Below, piece after piece: positions 8,687 through 16,649 of a stretch of DNA of 64,000 bases; position 1 is the first letter of the stretch; every line of letters begins with the position of its first letter. Below the pieces are notes generated by a model that made no database searches, was not told where the DNA came from, and saw only the letters and a list, made by a program, of their open reading frames with translations. The stretch lies in the NCBI GenBank assembly GCA_030147525.1, contig JASBVF010000007.1:186001-250000 (forward strand), given 5' to 3'. This DNA is from Bacteroidota bacterium. Lineage in GTDB: Bacteria > Bacteroidota > Bacteroidia > Chitinophagales > Saprospiraceae. A program made the translations under genes and the position numbers.

Positions 8687-9978
8687 CACACCGTCCTGTG
8701 CTCAACAGCTCCTTCCGATTCCAGCAGGAGGCCTTGCTCTTTCAGAAAAATTCTTGGCTTCCGGTAATCTTCACCGGCATACAGTTTTACAGCCTCCAGG
8801 TCTTTCCAGTAAGAAATAAAAGTATGGTGAGTGACATCGCCCTCTGTCCGGTGCAGCACGGTCACCCCCAGATTGCCGGGCGTAGCAACAGCATTTTTCA
8901 CACAAACCTGTTTGGCCATTTCAATATATTCTTTGGCTTTGCTGGCTGCTGTTTTACCCTGCCAGATGCGTGCGATGGAGCCAGATTCAGGTTTACCGAG
9001 CTGGATGTCAACTTCTTTGATGCCGCCTTCTTCCTCTATGAAAGGGGCCGCTGGATGTGGTTTTCTGATTTTCAGTTTCTTCAACATGTCCCGCCGGGTA
9101 TTGATTAGCACAACCCCAACGAGCAACAGCGCAGCCGCCAGCAGGGATTGCTGCGTGAGTGCCTCGCCGTTCAGCCCCCAACCGAGCAGCAGAGCGATGA
9201 CCGGGTTCACGTAGGTGTTGGTGGAAACTTTGTCGGGTGAAACTTTTAACAACAAATAATTGAAGGCGGAAAAGGCTACGACCGACCCGAACACGACGAG
9301 GTACAGCCACGACCAGGCGCCTCGTTCAGTTATTTTGCCCCAATCGAAGGCTGGAAGTTCCCCGGCGAAAATGCCAACGGCAAATAGCATCGCACCTCCC
9401 AGTATCATTTGCATACCTGCGCCCAGAGCTTTCGATTCTGGCAGTGCAATTTTAGAAATTTTGACCGAAGCATAACCCCATGATAGAACACAAAGTAGTA
9501 CGACGGCTATTCCGATCAAAATCTGACCATCCGACATGAACTTGTCCTGCGTAACAAGCATGGCCATGCCGGCGACACCAAGACCAATGCCAAACAGCGT
9601 CTTACCCACCGGGCGGGTGCCGTTCATGCTCCACATCATCAGGACGATGACCAATGGTTGCGCCGCAATGATGAGCGCCTCGATGCCGGAGTCGATGAAT
9701 TGAAGCGCCCAAACAGCACCGCCATTACCGATCAGGAAAAAGAAGACGCCCAACAGGGCTGTGTTTTTCCAATGCTCCCGAGTTGGACGTTTGGCGCCGA
9801 GCAAAAAACTTAAGCCGAACAGCAGCACGCCCGCAACGAGAAAGCGGGAGCCGCACATCAGGAAAACCGGGATGTCACGGATAGCGTACCAGTTGGCAAG
9901 ATAGGTGGAACCCCATACGATATAAATAATAGCAAATGCGATGGGAATTAAAAACCGCTCGGAAGCAAGATTTTTCAT
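8686..9978 (-). CDS. EamA/DMT transporter fused to a C-terminal ABM-like domain
   Basis: Residues 1-297 (from the ATG at 9978) are a ten-helix EamA-type drug/metabolite transporter. It has two repeats with VWGSTYLANWYAI near the start and NTYVNPVIALLLGW in helix 9. After a short basic linker and an acidic PFIEEEGG stretch, residues ~333-430 form an extra soluble domain. This begins SIARIWQGKT and includes TPGNLGV and SYWKDLEA. It resembles antibiotic-biosynthesis-monooxygenase (dimeric ferredoxin-like) proteins that usually stand alone. The single frame is intact across the junction. Upstream in-frame codons to 10116 overlap a terminator and are not counted as coding. Confidence 0.85.
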   Translation of the reverse strand: MKNLASERFLIPIAFAIIYIVWGSTYLANWYAIRDIPVFLMCGSRFLVAGVLLFGLSFLLGAKRPTREHWKNTALLGVFFFLIGNGGAVWALQFIDSGIEALIIAAQPLVIVLMMWSMNGTRPVGKTLFGIGLGVAGMAMLVTQDKFMSDGQILIGIAVVLLCVLSWGYASVKISKIALPESKALGAGMQMILGGAMLFAVGIFAGELPAFDWGKITERGAWSWLYLVVFGSVVAFSAFNYLLLKVSPDKVSTNTYVNPVIALLLGWGLNGEALTQQSLLAAALLLVGVVLINTRRDMLKKLKIRKPHPAAPFIEEEGGIKEVDIQLGKPESGSIARIWQGKTAASKAKEYIEMAKQVCVKNAVATPGNLGVTVLHRTEGDVTHHTFISYWKDLEAVKLYAGEDYRKPRIFLKEQGLLLESEGAVEHRTV

Positions 9979-10000
9979 GATAAAACCGGATGATTTTGTT

Positions 10001-10044
10001 AAAAAACAACACCCCGGGCTTGCGGTGTACAAGTCCGAGGTGTT
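10001..10044 (-). terminator. Terminator after the ECF sigma factor gene
   Basis: AACACC at 10008 pairs with GGTGTT ending at 10044, and the stem extends to 15 bp with two mismatches around a CGGTGTA loop. On the minus strand it is followed by six Ts (10001-10006). Confidence 0.8.
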
Positions 10045-10119
10045 TGGCTTCTCTAAAATGCAAATGCCCGGGAAAAGTTCCAGGGCATTCAGAATAAAAC
10101 TTAAGATTTTATGCACTTA

Positions 10120-10632
10120 CTATGCCCTTACCCTTTCTGCTTCTTCATACATCTTCTGAAGCTTGCGACGGGCAAAGAAAATACGGCTCTTGATTGTTCC
10201 GAGAGGAGCGTCCAGTTTTTCAGCGATTTCATCGTACTTGTAGCCTTTGTAGGCCATCCAGAACGGGCGCTTGAAATCTTCCGGTAGTGCACTCACCATT
10301 CTCAACAACTCTTTGTAAGCCATACGTGTTTCACCATCGTTTTCGATGAGCTGACCTCCGGAGTTGATGTAGTAGTTGTTAGGCGTTTGGTCGAGAATCG
10401 TTCCCCGGCGTATTTTTTTGCGGTAGTTATTGATAAAAATATTACGCATGATAGTTACAGCCCAAGCCTTGAAATTGGTATTTGGCTGGTATTTATCGGC
10501 GTTGGAAATGATTCTGAAAGCGGTGTCCTGATAAAGGTCGTTTGCGTCCGACTCGTTACCAGTCAGTTTGAGTGAAAAAGCCCTCAAAGAAGAGCTGACT
10601 TTTTCTAATTGGAAATTTATATTGTAATCCAT
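10120..10632 (-). CDS. ECF-type RNA polymerase sigma factor
   Basis: The 170-aa sigma-70 family protein has only regions 2 and 4. Region 2 includes DANDLYQDTAFRI and the -10-recognition segment FKAWAVTIMRN. Region 4 contains YDEIAEKLDAPLGTIKSRIF, a helix-turn-helix. There is no adjacent anti-sigma gene. A paralogue with the same architecture lies at 55453. The FINNYRKK/TIMRN arrangement is typical of Bacteroidota ECF factors without anti-sigma partners, so control is probably transcriptional. A canonical promoter lies upstream at 10678-10709, and a strong terminator follows. Confidence 0.92.
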   Translation of the reverse strand: MDYNINFQLEKVSSSLRAFSLKLTGNESDANDLYQDTAFRIISNADKYQPNTNFKAWAVTIMRNIFINNYRKKIRRGTILDQTPNNYYINSGGQLIENDGETRMAYKELLRMVSALPEDFKRPFWMAYKGYKYDEIAEKLDAPLGTIKSRIFFARRKLQKMYEEAERVRA

Positions 10633-10677
10633 GCGGGTGATTTTTAAAGTGAAAATATGGATTGTTATTATTTTTTA

Positions 10678-10709
10678 CAAAAATAGCATCTCAAAAGTTC
10701 CTTTGCAAA
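10678..10709 (-). promoter_or_regulatory. Bacteroidota-type promoter of the ECF sigma gene
   Basis: On the minus strand, TTTG, a 20-nt spacer and TATTTTTG give an exact match to the TTTG / TAnnTTTG consensus used by the Bacteroidota primary sigma factor. The start codon lies about 45 nt downstream. Confidence 0.75.
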
Positions 10710-10907
10710 CGTTTTTTTCTATTTAGACCGAATCTTAACACTTTTAAAGCTTTATTAACACTAATTAAGCTTGGCTAAACTTTTGCAACGAAAACTGTGT
10801 TTACAATCAAACGTTGAAATTGGTGTCTTTGAGGTGCAGTTTGTAAGTTTTATCTACAAACGCTTCAAAACTTTCGAACTTTGTTAAAAAACAGCAGGAT
10901 ATCTTTT

Positions 10908-11447
10908 ATGATGGATATTTTAAATAGTAACACAGGTTTTTGTCTGGCAGAAAATCTACGGGCATTGCGCAAGCGAATGAAGTGGAGCCAGGAAGATTTG
11001 GCTGAAAAAATTGGCCTTAACCGTGGAAACATTGCCTCTTACGAAAATGGAACGGCTGAGCCTAAAATTTGTAACCTTGTCAAATTTGCTCACTTGTTCA
11101 ATATTTCCGTATTCGATTTGACGCATACCAATCTGAAAGAAGACGATTCTTACTCTAATGCCCTGCATCGTCACCAAAATGGTTCAAGCTTTTCCGGGTT
11201 GAATGCCGTAGGTCATTTTTCCAAAGAAGCGGAGGATTTTCAACAAGCCATTAAGGGTCTGCAATGTCTCTTCCGACTGAGAGTGAAAAATGCAGGAGAT
11301 CTTCCGGAAGAAATGCAATTTCTGACTGATCAGTTTGAACAACTTTATGGTGTAACCGAACAACTGCTGCATTCCCACCTTGAACTTCTTGCCCTGATAA
11401 AAGAAAAATGTACCGAGCGTGCTTCCTCCAACGGCTCCAGTCATTGA
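10908..11447 (+). CDS. XRE-family helix-turn-helix regulator
   Basis: The N-terminal ~65 residues are a Cro/CI-type HTH: LRALRKRMKWSQEDLAEKIG forms helices 1-2 and LNRGNIASYENGTAEPKI the recognition helix and turn. The remaining ~110 residues are helical, with a possible coiled coil near the C-terminus (EQLYGVTEQLLHSHLELL), probably for dimerisation. It is divergent from the ECF sigma gene across a 275-bp AT-rich gap and could control it, though nothing proves that. The ATG at 10908 is preferred over an upstream in-frame TTG at 10881. A close -7 match (GAACTTTG) lies just before that TTG. Confidence 0.85.
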   Translation: MMDILNSNTGFCLAENLRALRKRMKWSQEDLAEKIGLNRGNIASYENGTAEPKICNLVKFAHLFNISVFDLTHTNLKEDDSYSNALHRHQNGSSFSGLNAVGHFSKEAEDFQQAIKGLQCLFRLRVKNAGDLPEEMQFLTDQFEQLYGVTEQLLHSHLELLALIKEKCTERASSNGSSH

Positions 11448-11769
11448 AACTATCAGAGAATCTATAAAAAAGTTAATGTATCCTGGCGGCTGGTGAAACT
11501 CCTGGCCCCGCCCTTTAATTTTTCAACACACGTGCAGTGCTGCAACCTGCCTGTTTTCCATGGGACAGCTCTCCCCGGAGGCATTCACCGAACATTTACG
11601 GCATAGTTCTCGTTAGCGTTTTTATCATTAATCTTTATTATTGACGCCTGTGGGCCGAATGAGCAAAATTTTCCACCGGATATTCGTCAGTGTGAGTAAT
11701 TTTGTTCGCCGCAATTCTGCGGCTTTGTTTTTTGCAGAAAGCCAGTTTTGCTTCATCAGCTTTAATTTT
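11448..11769. promoter_or_regulatory. Intergenic region with a promoter and 5' hairpin
   Basis: TAATTTTG at 11697-11704 matches the -7 consensus. Immediately downstream, GCCGCA pairs with TGCGGC (11708-11723), followed by TTTGTTTTTT. If transcription starts about 7 nt after the -7 element, the message would begin with this hairpin, as a 5' stabiliser or attenuator. The rest of the stretch shows nothing else. Confidence 0.45.
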
Positions 11770-12795
11770 ATGATAAAAACGCTCGTACTTGCATTGCTGC
11801 TTTTTATGATTATTCATCTTGATGCCCAGGTGAATGTCAACAATATGGCCACGGAGAGCTCACCTTTTTTGTGTCAGCCGGGAGTTGCCAACCGTTCACC
11901 CGGTAAAGGGGCGTCGTTTACCTATTCCTTGAATCCAGATTATAAAATGCGGGCCAACGATGCAGAAAAGCCAAGCAAAGTACAGCGGAATGAGCGCTTT
12001 GATTCTAAGCTGAAAGTGCCGCTTTACAACTCAAACAAAGCCAAAGTCCTGCTTGGCTTTGAGTATACGATAGAGCGTTATCATTTTCTGAAAATCAACC
12101 CCGAAAATTACCCTTTATTCAAGCGCTTGAACGAGGCTGACCTTAAAAATACAGGCATGGCAGCTTACCTTATTTCTCCAATTAACCACAAGTTTTACAC
12201 CTCCTTCCGTCTCAGTGTCAATTGGCAGGGTGATTACAAAACTTTCGTCAGTTTTGACAATCGCTATGCGGTGTATCGGGCTGCCGGCATTTTTGGCGTG
12301 AAAAAAAGTGAGAATTTGGAATACGGTGTTGGGTTACTCGTCAGCAAGGGGTTCAGAAACACGAATGTTGTGCCGTTCGGATTTTACAATCATACCTTCA
12401 ACAGGCATTGGGGGGTCGAAACAGCAATACCCAGCAGCTTGAAAGTTCGCTATAATTTTGACGAGCGAAGAATTGCGATGATCGGCACAGAATTTTCCAG
12501 TCAAAATTATGCACTGGCTGTAAAAGAGCCGGTCATGAATCCTTTTCACAACAACCAATTGGAAAAGGCACCCTACCACTATCACCGCTCTTCGCTCGAC
12601 CTGGTTGCCATGTTTTACCAACAGTTGACTGGCTGGACCTGGCTGCAAGTGAAAGGCGGGTATGCATTCAACCTCAATTCGGAGGCAAGAGATCTGCCGG
12701 AAAAACGCACCTACGACCTCCAGCCTTCCGGAAGCATCGTGGGGATGGTGAGCTTCTTTCTTTCACCACCGAAACATATTCTTGAAAAAAACTGA
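11770..12795 (+). CDS. Predicted outer-membrane beta-barrel protein
   Basis: From the ATG at 11770 the product is 341 aa with a signal peptide (MIKTLVLALLLFMIIHLDAQ). The mature part alternates polar and aromatic residues in short strands, such as KVLLGFEYTIERYHF, FTSFRLSVNWQGDY-type segments and SSLDLVAMFYQQLTGW. It ends in amphipathic strands. This pattern suggests a barrel of ~12 strands similar to uncharacterised Bacteroidota outer-membrane families (DUF6268-like). The function is unknown. The stop codon abuts the ribE stop codon with no gap. Upstream in-frame codons back to 11641 overlap the promoter and are excluded. Confidence 0.7.
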   Translation: MIKTLVLALLLFMIIHLDAQVNVNNMATESSPFLCQPGVANRSPGKGASFTYSLNPDYKMRANDAEKPSKVQRNERFDSKLKVPLYNSNKAKVLLGFEYTIERYHFLKINPENYPLFKRLNEADLKNTGMAAYLISPINHKFYTSFRLSVNWQGDYKTFVSFDNRYAVYRAAGIFGVKKSENLEYGVGLLVSKGFRNTNVVPFGFYNHTFNRHWGVETAIPSSLKVRYNFDERRIAMIGTEFSSQNYALAVKEPVMNPFHNNQLEKAPYHYHRSSLDLVAMFYQQLTGWTWLQVKGGYAFNLNSEARDLPEKRTYDLQPSGSIVGMVSFFLSPPKHILEKN

Positions 12796-13407
12796 CTATT
12801 TTCCGGCGTACAGCGCCAGGTACTTCGCCACATATTTCCCGATCACATCAAATTCGAGATTGACCCGGTCACCGGGTTTTAAGCTTTTAAAATTGGTATG
12901 TTCCCAGGTGTAGGGAATAATAGCGACGGAGAATTTCGCAGTATCAGCTTCGCTTTCCTGTGGTTTTACGACGGTTAAACTCACGCCGTTGACAGTGATT
13001 GAGCCTTTATCCACCAGTAAATATTCCGGTTGAAACGGATATTCAAAATGGTACACCCAGCTGCCGTCGAGTGTTTCCACACCGGTACAAACGCCGGTGG
13101 CATCGACGTGTCCCTGTACCATGTGGCCGTCGAGGCGGGCATTGGCCTGCATGGCTCTTTCGAGGTTGATCAGATCGCCTTCCCGGAGGCTGCCAAGATT
13201 GCTGCGTTGCAGCGTTTCGTCAATAGCAGTGACAGTGTGGGCACCTTCACCAAGTGCGACAACAGTCAGGCAAACCCCGTTGTGGGCGACGCTTTGATCA
13301 ATTTTTAATTCCTGGGAAATGGGTGAGGCAATTGTGAAGTGGACGTTACTTCCCTCCCGGCGGAGGGCCTTTACCTGGCCTGAGGTTTCGATGATTCCTG
13401 TGAACAT
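12796..13407 (-). CDS. ribE: Riboflavin synthase, alpha subunit type
   Basis: The 203-aa enzyme converts two molecules of 6,7-dimethyl-8-ribityllumazine into riboflavin plus the pyrimidinedione. The start MFTGIIE is the near-invariant N-terminus. Two lumazine-binding repeats follow: the first includes SVAHNGVCLTVV and the second GSITVNGVSLTVV. The linker DGHMVQGHVDATG contains conserved ligand-binding residues. Length and order are normal. No other riboflavin genes are nearby and no FMN riboswitch was recognised. It abuts tail-to-tail with the barrel protein gene. An imperfect iterated-word repeat lies just upstream of the start. Confidence 0.96.
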   Translation of the reverse strand: MFTGIIETSGQVKALRREGSNVHFTIASPISQELKIDQSVAHNGVCLTVVALGEGAHTVTAIDETLQRSNLGSLREGDLINLERAMQANARLDGHMVQGHVDATGVCTGVETLDGSWVYHFEYPFQPEYLLVDKGSITVNGVSLTVVKPQESEADTAKFSVAIIPYTWEHTNFKSLKPGDRVNLEFDVIGKYVAKYLALYAGK

Positions 13408-13505
13408 TGTGAAATGGTAAATTAGTAAATTGATGAATTGGGATTAAGGACAAACTAAGTCACAAATTTACCAATTACTAACGTGAATCTTTGATTTCAC
13501 CAATT
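13395..13505. repeat. Iterated-word inverted repeat upstream of ribE
   Basis: Words such as GGTAAATTAG and TAAATTGATG on the left are answered by ACCAATTACTAA and CACCAATTTAC on the right. The arms are imperfectly complementary. The repeat begins at the ribE start codon region and ends near the terminator of the upstream gene. Confidence 0.55.
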
Positions 13506-13508
13506 TAC

Positions 13509-13546
13509 AAAAAAATGGAGGGCGCTGCTTTCAGCGTCCTCCATTT
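13509..13546 (-). terminator. Terminator of the gatB/SpoU transcription unit
   Basis: AAATGGAGGGCGCTG pairs with CAGCGTCCTCCATTT (15 bp, one G-U) around a short loop. On the minus strand it is followed by seven Ts. It ends transcripts coming from the methyltransferase gene. Confidence 0.85.
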
Positions 13547-13686
13547 ACATTCATTCGCTAAGAAATACAGAAAAACGATAATTATGCCCCTAATTTCAGA
13601 TGTTTTAATCTGATTTAAAACTTGGATATGCGAGCCGTGAGAATCTGTAGATGATTGACGGGCATAAATAGATATTTGATTTGGTT

Positions 13687-14487
13687 TCACTTTCGCTGCC
13701 GCACTGCTTCGAACAGGACAATTGCCGCCGAGGCAGAAACATTCAGCGAATCGACCTGCCCGGCCATGGGAATGATGACCCGCTCGTCCGACTCCTCCAC
13801 CCAGAATTTTGAAATGCCCGTTGCTTCGGCGCCCAGTACGAATGCCAGTGGTTGGGTCAGGTCGCATTCGAACAGCGGTTTTGCTGCTTCCAGCCAGGTG
13901 GCGAAGATTTGGATGCCTTGTTTTTTGAAAAAACTGACCGCCTCCTCTGAGGAAAGTGCCACGACCGGCACGGTAAAAATCGCTCCCAGGCTCGCCCGGA
14001 TGGCGTTCGGATTGAAAACGTCGGTGTGCGGATCGCAAACCAAAACCGCATCCACTCCGGCGGCATCCGCTGTGCGGAGCATTGCGCCAAGGTTGCCAGG
14101 CTTCTCAACGCTTTCCATCACGAGCAGCAGTGGTGTTTCTGACAGGTGCAACTCATCGATGCTCCAGGTTTTCATTTTAAAAACAGCCACCACGTTGGGT
14201 ACGCCCGTGCGGTAGGCGATTTTTTCAAAAACCGGGGTGCTGACGGCGATGACCTCGCCCGGCTGTTTCACGGCATTTTTCAACAAAATTTCAACGGTGG
14301 GAAACGGTGTTACAACCTCGTCGAACAGCAGCGCTTCTGCTTCGAAGCCGTTTCGCAATGCCAGTTCGACTTCCCGAAGGCCTTCGGCAACGAACAATCC
14401 CTGCACCTTCCGCTCCCGTGCTTTTGCGCCGAGCAGGGCGATGTTTTTGATGAAAGGATTTTGAAGACTGGTGATTTGTTTAAGCAT
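13687..14487 (-). CDS. SpoU/TrmH-family RNA 2'-O-methyltransferase
   Basis: The 266-aa protein has an N-terminal substrate-binding domain (residues 1-95, with a VAEGLREVELAL segment) and a C-terminal SPOUT knot. The three SpoU motifs are intact: ESVEKPGNLGAMLRTADA with the catalytic Asn/Arg, FVLGAEATGIS, and IPMAGQVDSLNVSASAAIVLFE. It uses S-adenosylmethionine to methylate a ribose in rRNA or tRNA. The layout is that of RlmB/TsnR-like enzymes, but the exact target cannot be told. Its start lies 3 bp from the gatB stop, so the two are co-transcribed. Confidence 0.9.
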   Translation of the reverse strand: MLKQITSLQNPFIKNIALLGAKARERKVQGLFVAEGLREVELALRNGFEAEALLFDEVVTPFPTVEILLKNAVKQPGEVIAVSTPVFEKIAYRTGVPNVVAVFKMKTWSIDELHLSETPLLLVMESVEKPGNLGAMLRTADAAGVDAVLVCDPHTDVFNPNAIRASLGAIFTVPVVALSSEEAVSFFKKQGIQIFATWLEAAKPLFECDLTQPLAFVLGAEATGISKFWVEESDERVIIPMAGQVDSLNVSASAAIVLFEAVRQRK

Positions 14488-14490
14488 GAT

Positions 14491-15936
14491 TTAAGCTAAC
14501 TTCTTCGCAATCAGCGCATTCGTCGTTTTCGGTTCCGCTTTCCCTTTCGATGCTCGCATTACCTCACCCATGAAAAAACCGATCAGGCCTTTTTTGCCCT
14601 TGCGGTATTCGGCGACTTTATCCGGGTTGGCGGCCAGCACCTCGTCCACGATTTTTTCCAGAAAATCCGTGTCAGAAGTTTGAATCAAATTCAACGACTT
14701 GGCTAGTTCGAGGGGCGGAGCGGTTGGCTTTTCCACCATTTCACCAAACAGCCGCTGGTAGGCCATCGAGGCGCTCACCTGGCCGTCTTCGATGAGTTGG
14801 ATGAAACCGGCGAGGTGTTCGAACGACACCGGGAAATCTTCAAGTGCGGCGCTCGTCTCCGAAAGCCAGGGATTGATTTTGTTGATGATGAGGTTGGAGG
14901 CGGCTTTGTAGTGCGGCGTTTTTTGCGTCAAATCGAGGAAAAACAGTGCCGTTTCCTTCTCTGCCGTGAGCAGCGTGGCGTCGTATTCCGGCAGCTCGAA
15001 TTCAGTGATGAATTTTTCAAAAAGCTCCTTCGGCAGCGGCGGTAGTTGCGCTTGCACTTCGTCCACCCACTGCTGCGCCAGTACCACCGGCGGCAGGTCG
15101 GGGTCGGGGAAGTAGCGGTAGTCGTGGGCGCTTTCCTTGTCCCGCATGGGCGTGGTAACGCCGGTTGTTGGGTTGAAATTCAGCGTTTCACGGGTCACTT
15201 CTCCGCCGCTTTCGAGCAGGTCCACCTGGCGTTTCACCTCGAACTCGATGGCCTGGCGGGCGAATTTCATCGAATTCACGTTTTTGATCTCGCAGCGTTC
15301 GCCGAAGGCGGTGTCGCCTTTTTTCCGAACGGAAACGTTCACGTCGCAGCGCATGGAGCCTTCCTGCATGTTGCCGTCGGAGATTCCGAGGTAGCGGGCC
15401 AGTTGGCGCATGGCGGTCATGAAAGCGTCTACCTCCTCGCCGGAGCGCAGATCGGGTTCGCTGACGATTTCGAGCAGGGGAACGCCGGCCCGATTGAGGT
15501 CAATCAGCGAGTTGCGGGGATCGAGGTCGTGAATGGACTTGCCGGCGTCTTCCTCCATGTGGATGTGGTGGATGCGCACGGTGCGGTGGTAGCCGTCCAT
15601 CTGCAACTCCATCGAGCCGCCGATGCACACAGGGAGTTTGTCCTGCGTGATCTGGTAGCCCTTGGGCAGGTCGGTGTAGAAGTAATTTTTGCGGTCGAAA
15701 CAGTTGCGCAGGTTGATTTTACTGCCCAGTGCCAGCCCCAGCCGCACGGCGTACTCTACCTGTTTTTTGTTCAAACGTGGCAGCGTGCCGGGATGTCCCA
15801 GCGAAATGGCGCTGACATGGGTGTTCGGGTCGCCGCCGAAGCTGGCATTGTCGGCACAGAAGGCTTTGCTCTGCGTGGCCAGTTGGAGGTGGATTTCCAG
15901 GCCGATGACGGGTTCGTATGTGTCGTAGATGGTCAT
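14491..15936 (-). CDS. gatB: Asp-tRNA(Asn)/Glu-tRNA(Gln) amidotransferase subunit B
   Basis: GatB (481 aa) is the kinase/amidotransferase subunit of GatCAB, which converts misacylated Glu-tRNA(Gln) or Asp-tRNA(Asn) to the cognate amide. Signature segments include GLEIHLQLATQSKAFC at the N-terminus, the KGYQITQ region, GVPLLEIVSEPD, and EGSMRCDVNVSVR. The C-terminal tRNA-binding YqeY-like domain ends near VMRASKGKAEP. Length is normal. gatA and gatC are not in this window. A terminator separates it from the toxin gene upstream, and the methyltransferase follows immediately. Confidence 0.97.
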   Translation of the reverse strand: MTIYDTYEPVIGLEIHLQLATQSKAFCADNASFGGDPNTHVSAISLGHPGTLPRLNKKQVEYAVRLGLALGSKINLRNCFDRKNYFYTDLPKGYQITQDKLPVCIGGSMELQMDGYHRTVRIHHIHMEEDAGKSIHDLDPRNSLIDLNRAGVPLLEIVSEPDLRSGEEVDAFMTAMRQLARYLGISDGNMQEGSMRCDVNVSVRKKGDTAFGERCEIKNVNSMKFARQAIEFEVKRQVDLLESGGEVTRETLNFNPTTGVTTPMRDKESAHDYRYFPDPDLPPVVLAQQWVDEVQAQLPPLPKELFEKFITEFELPEYDATLLTAEKETALFFLDLTQKTPHYKAASNLIINKINPWLSETSAALEDFPVSFEHLAGFIQLIEDGQVSASMAYQRLFGEMVEKPTAPPLELAKSLNLIQTSDTDFLEKIVDEVLAANPDKVAEYRKGKKGLIGFFMGEVMRASKGKAEPKTTNALIAKKLA

Positions 15937-15949
15937 GATTTTTAAATGA

Positions 15950-15973
15950 AAACGGGGCGTTTCAGCCCCGTTT
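15950..15973 (-). terminator. Terminator of the toxin/antitoxin unit
   Basis: AAACGGGGC pairs perfectly with GCCCCGTTT around a six-base loop, followed on the minus strand by TTTTCATTT. It isolates gatB from the toxin gene. Confidence 0.75.
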
Positions 15974-16002
15974 GTATTTTTCGGAAAATCAACTTTAGTG
16001 TT

Positions 16003-16296
16003 TCACATTTTCTCAGGATCTTGCCTGGTATCGAAAATATGTGTCACAAAGACTTTGTCATCGATGATTCGGTACAAGATTTTGTAATTGCTCTCTATCA
16101 AGTATCTGTGGCCAAGGTTCAATTCCTTCAGATTTTCCTCTTCCTGACCGATTTTCGGAAAATCTTTTAGTTTCATGATCTTCGAAATGATCCTGGCCCT
16201 GATTTTTCTGCCGAACTTCAAATAGCCTTTTTGACGGTGGTATTCGACAATTTCAGACAAATTGGATTGAGCCTTCCGGGATATGATGACTTTCAT
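16003..16296 (-). CDS. RelE/ParE-family toxin
   Basis: The 97-aa basic protein fits the RelE/ParE fold. An N-terminal VIISRKAQSNLSEIVEYH strand-helix is followed by central Ile/Lys-rich helices. C-terminal strands hold LGHRYLIESNYKILYRI, a typical ParE substrate-mimic segment, ending in VTHIFDTRQDPEKM, which matches ParE tails (I..I.HtRqdP). ParE toxins poison DNA gyrase, while RelE types cleave ribosome-bound mRNA. The ending favours ParE. The start overlaps the end of the antitoxin gene by four bases, the usual coupling of a TA operon. Confidence 0.88.
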   Translation of the reverse strand: MKVIISRKAQSNLSEIVEYHRQKGYLKFGRKIRARIISKIMKLKDFPKIGQEEENLKELNLGHRYLIESNYKILYRIIDDKVFVTHIFDTRQDPEKM

Positions 16297-16559
16297 TTTT
16301 CTTCTTTTTCAATCATATCCAGATAGTCTTCAATCTCCATGTAGTGGCCATTTTTAAAATCTTCTTCCGCTTCCAATGCATGTTGAATCAATTCTTCTTT
16401 GGTCATCGGCTTCAGCTTTGCCTCATATTGTTTCACAAATTCACTGTCAGCGGCTTTTTCATCGATACCAATGAGCTTGAGAATGGCCTTGAGTATCCAT
16501 TCTTCATTGATTTTAAAAATCTGCTCTGCGATTAATCTTTTAGCCAATTGAATATCCAT
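16293..16559 (-). CDS. Antitoxin partner of the ParE-like toxin
   Basis: The 88-aa acidic protein precedes the toxin and overlaps it by 4 bp. It is helical throughout, and the last 25 residues (from EEDFKNGHYMEIEDYLDMI) are very acidic, as expected for an intrinsically disordered toxin-wrapping tail. No ribbon-helix-helix or HTH consensus is clear at the N-terminus, so DNA binding is unproven. It is identified by position and composition rather than by family signature. Confidence 0.75.
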   Translation of the reverse strand: MDIQLAKRLIAEQIFKINEEWILKAILKLIGIDEKAADSEFVKQYEAKLKPMTKEELIQHALEAEEDFKNGHYMEIEDYLDMIEKEEK

Positions 16560-16605
16560 GTCAAATTGTTTTTACAAAAATACCCCAATCCCCGCACACC
16601 GCCAA

Positions 16606-16649
16606 CATCTCTCACTCCTCTCACACTCTCACTTTCTCACCCTTTGTCA
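16606..16649 (-). repeat. Iterated CTCTCAC-word tract at the purH 3' end
   Basis: Plus-strand words CTCTCAC, CCTCTCAC, ACTCTCAC and TTTCTCAC follow one another and meet the purH stop codon at 16647. On the coding strand they read GTGAGAG-type words containing TGA. No complementary arm is visible here. Confidence 0.6.

Noticed and set aside
15046-15945. 299-codon plus-strand frame across gatB
   Set aside because: Antisense shadow of gatB. Composition is rich in Val/His/Gly without any family motif.
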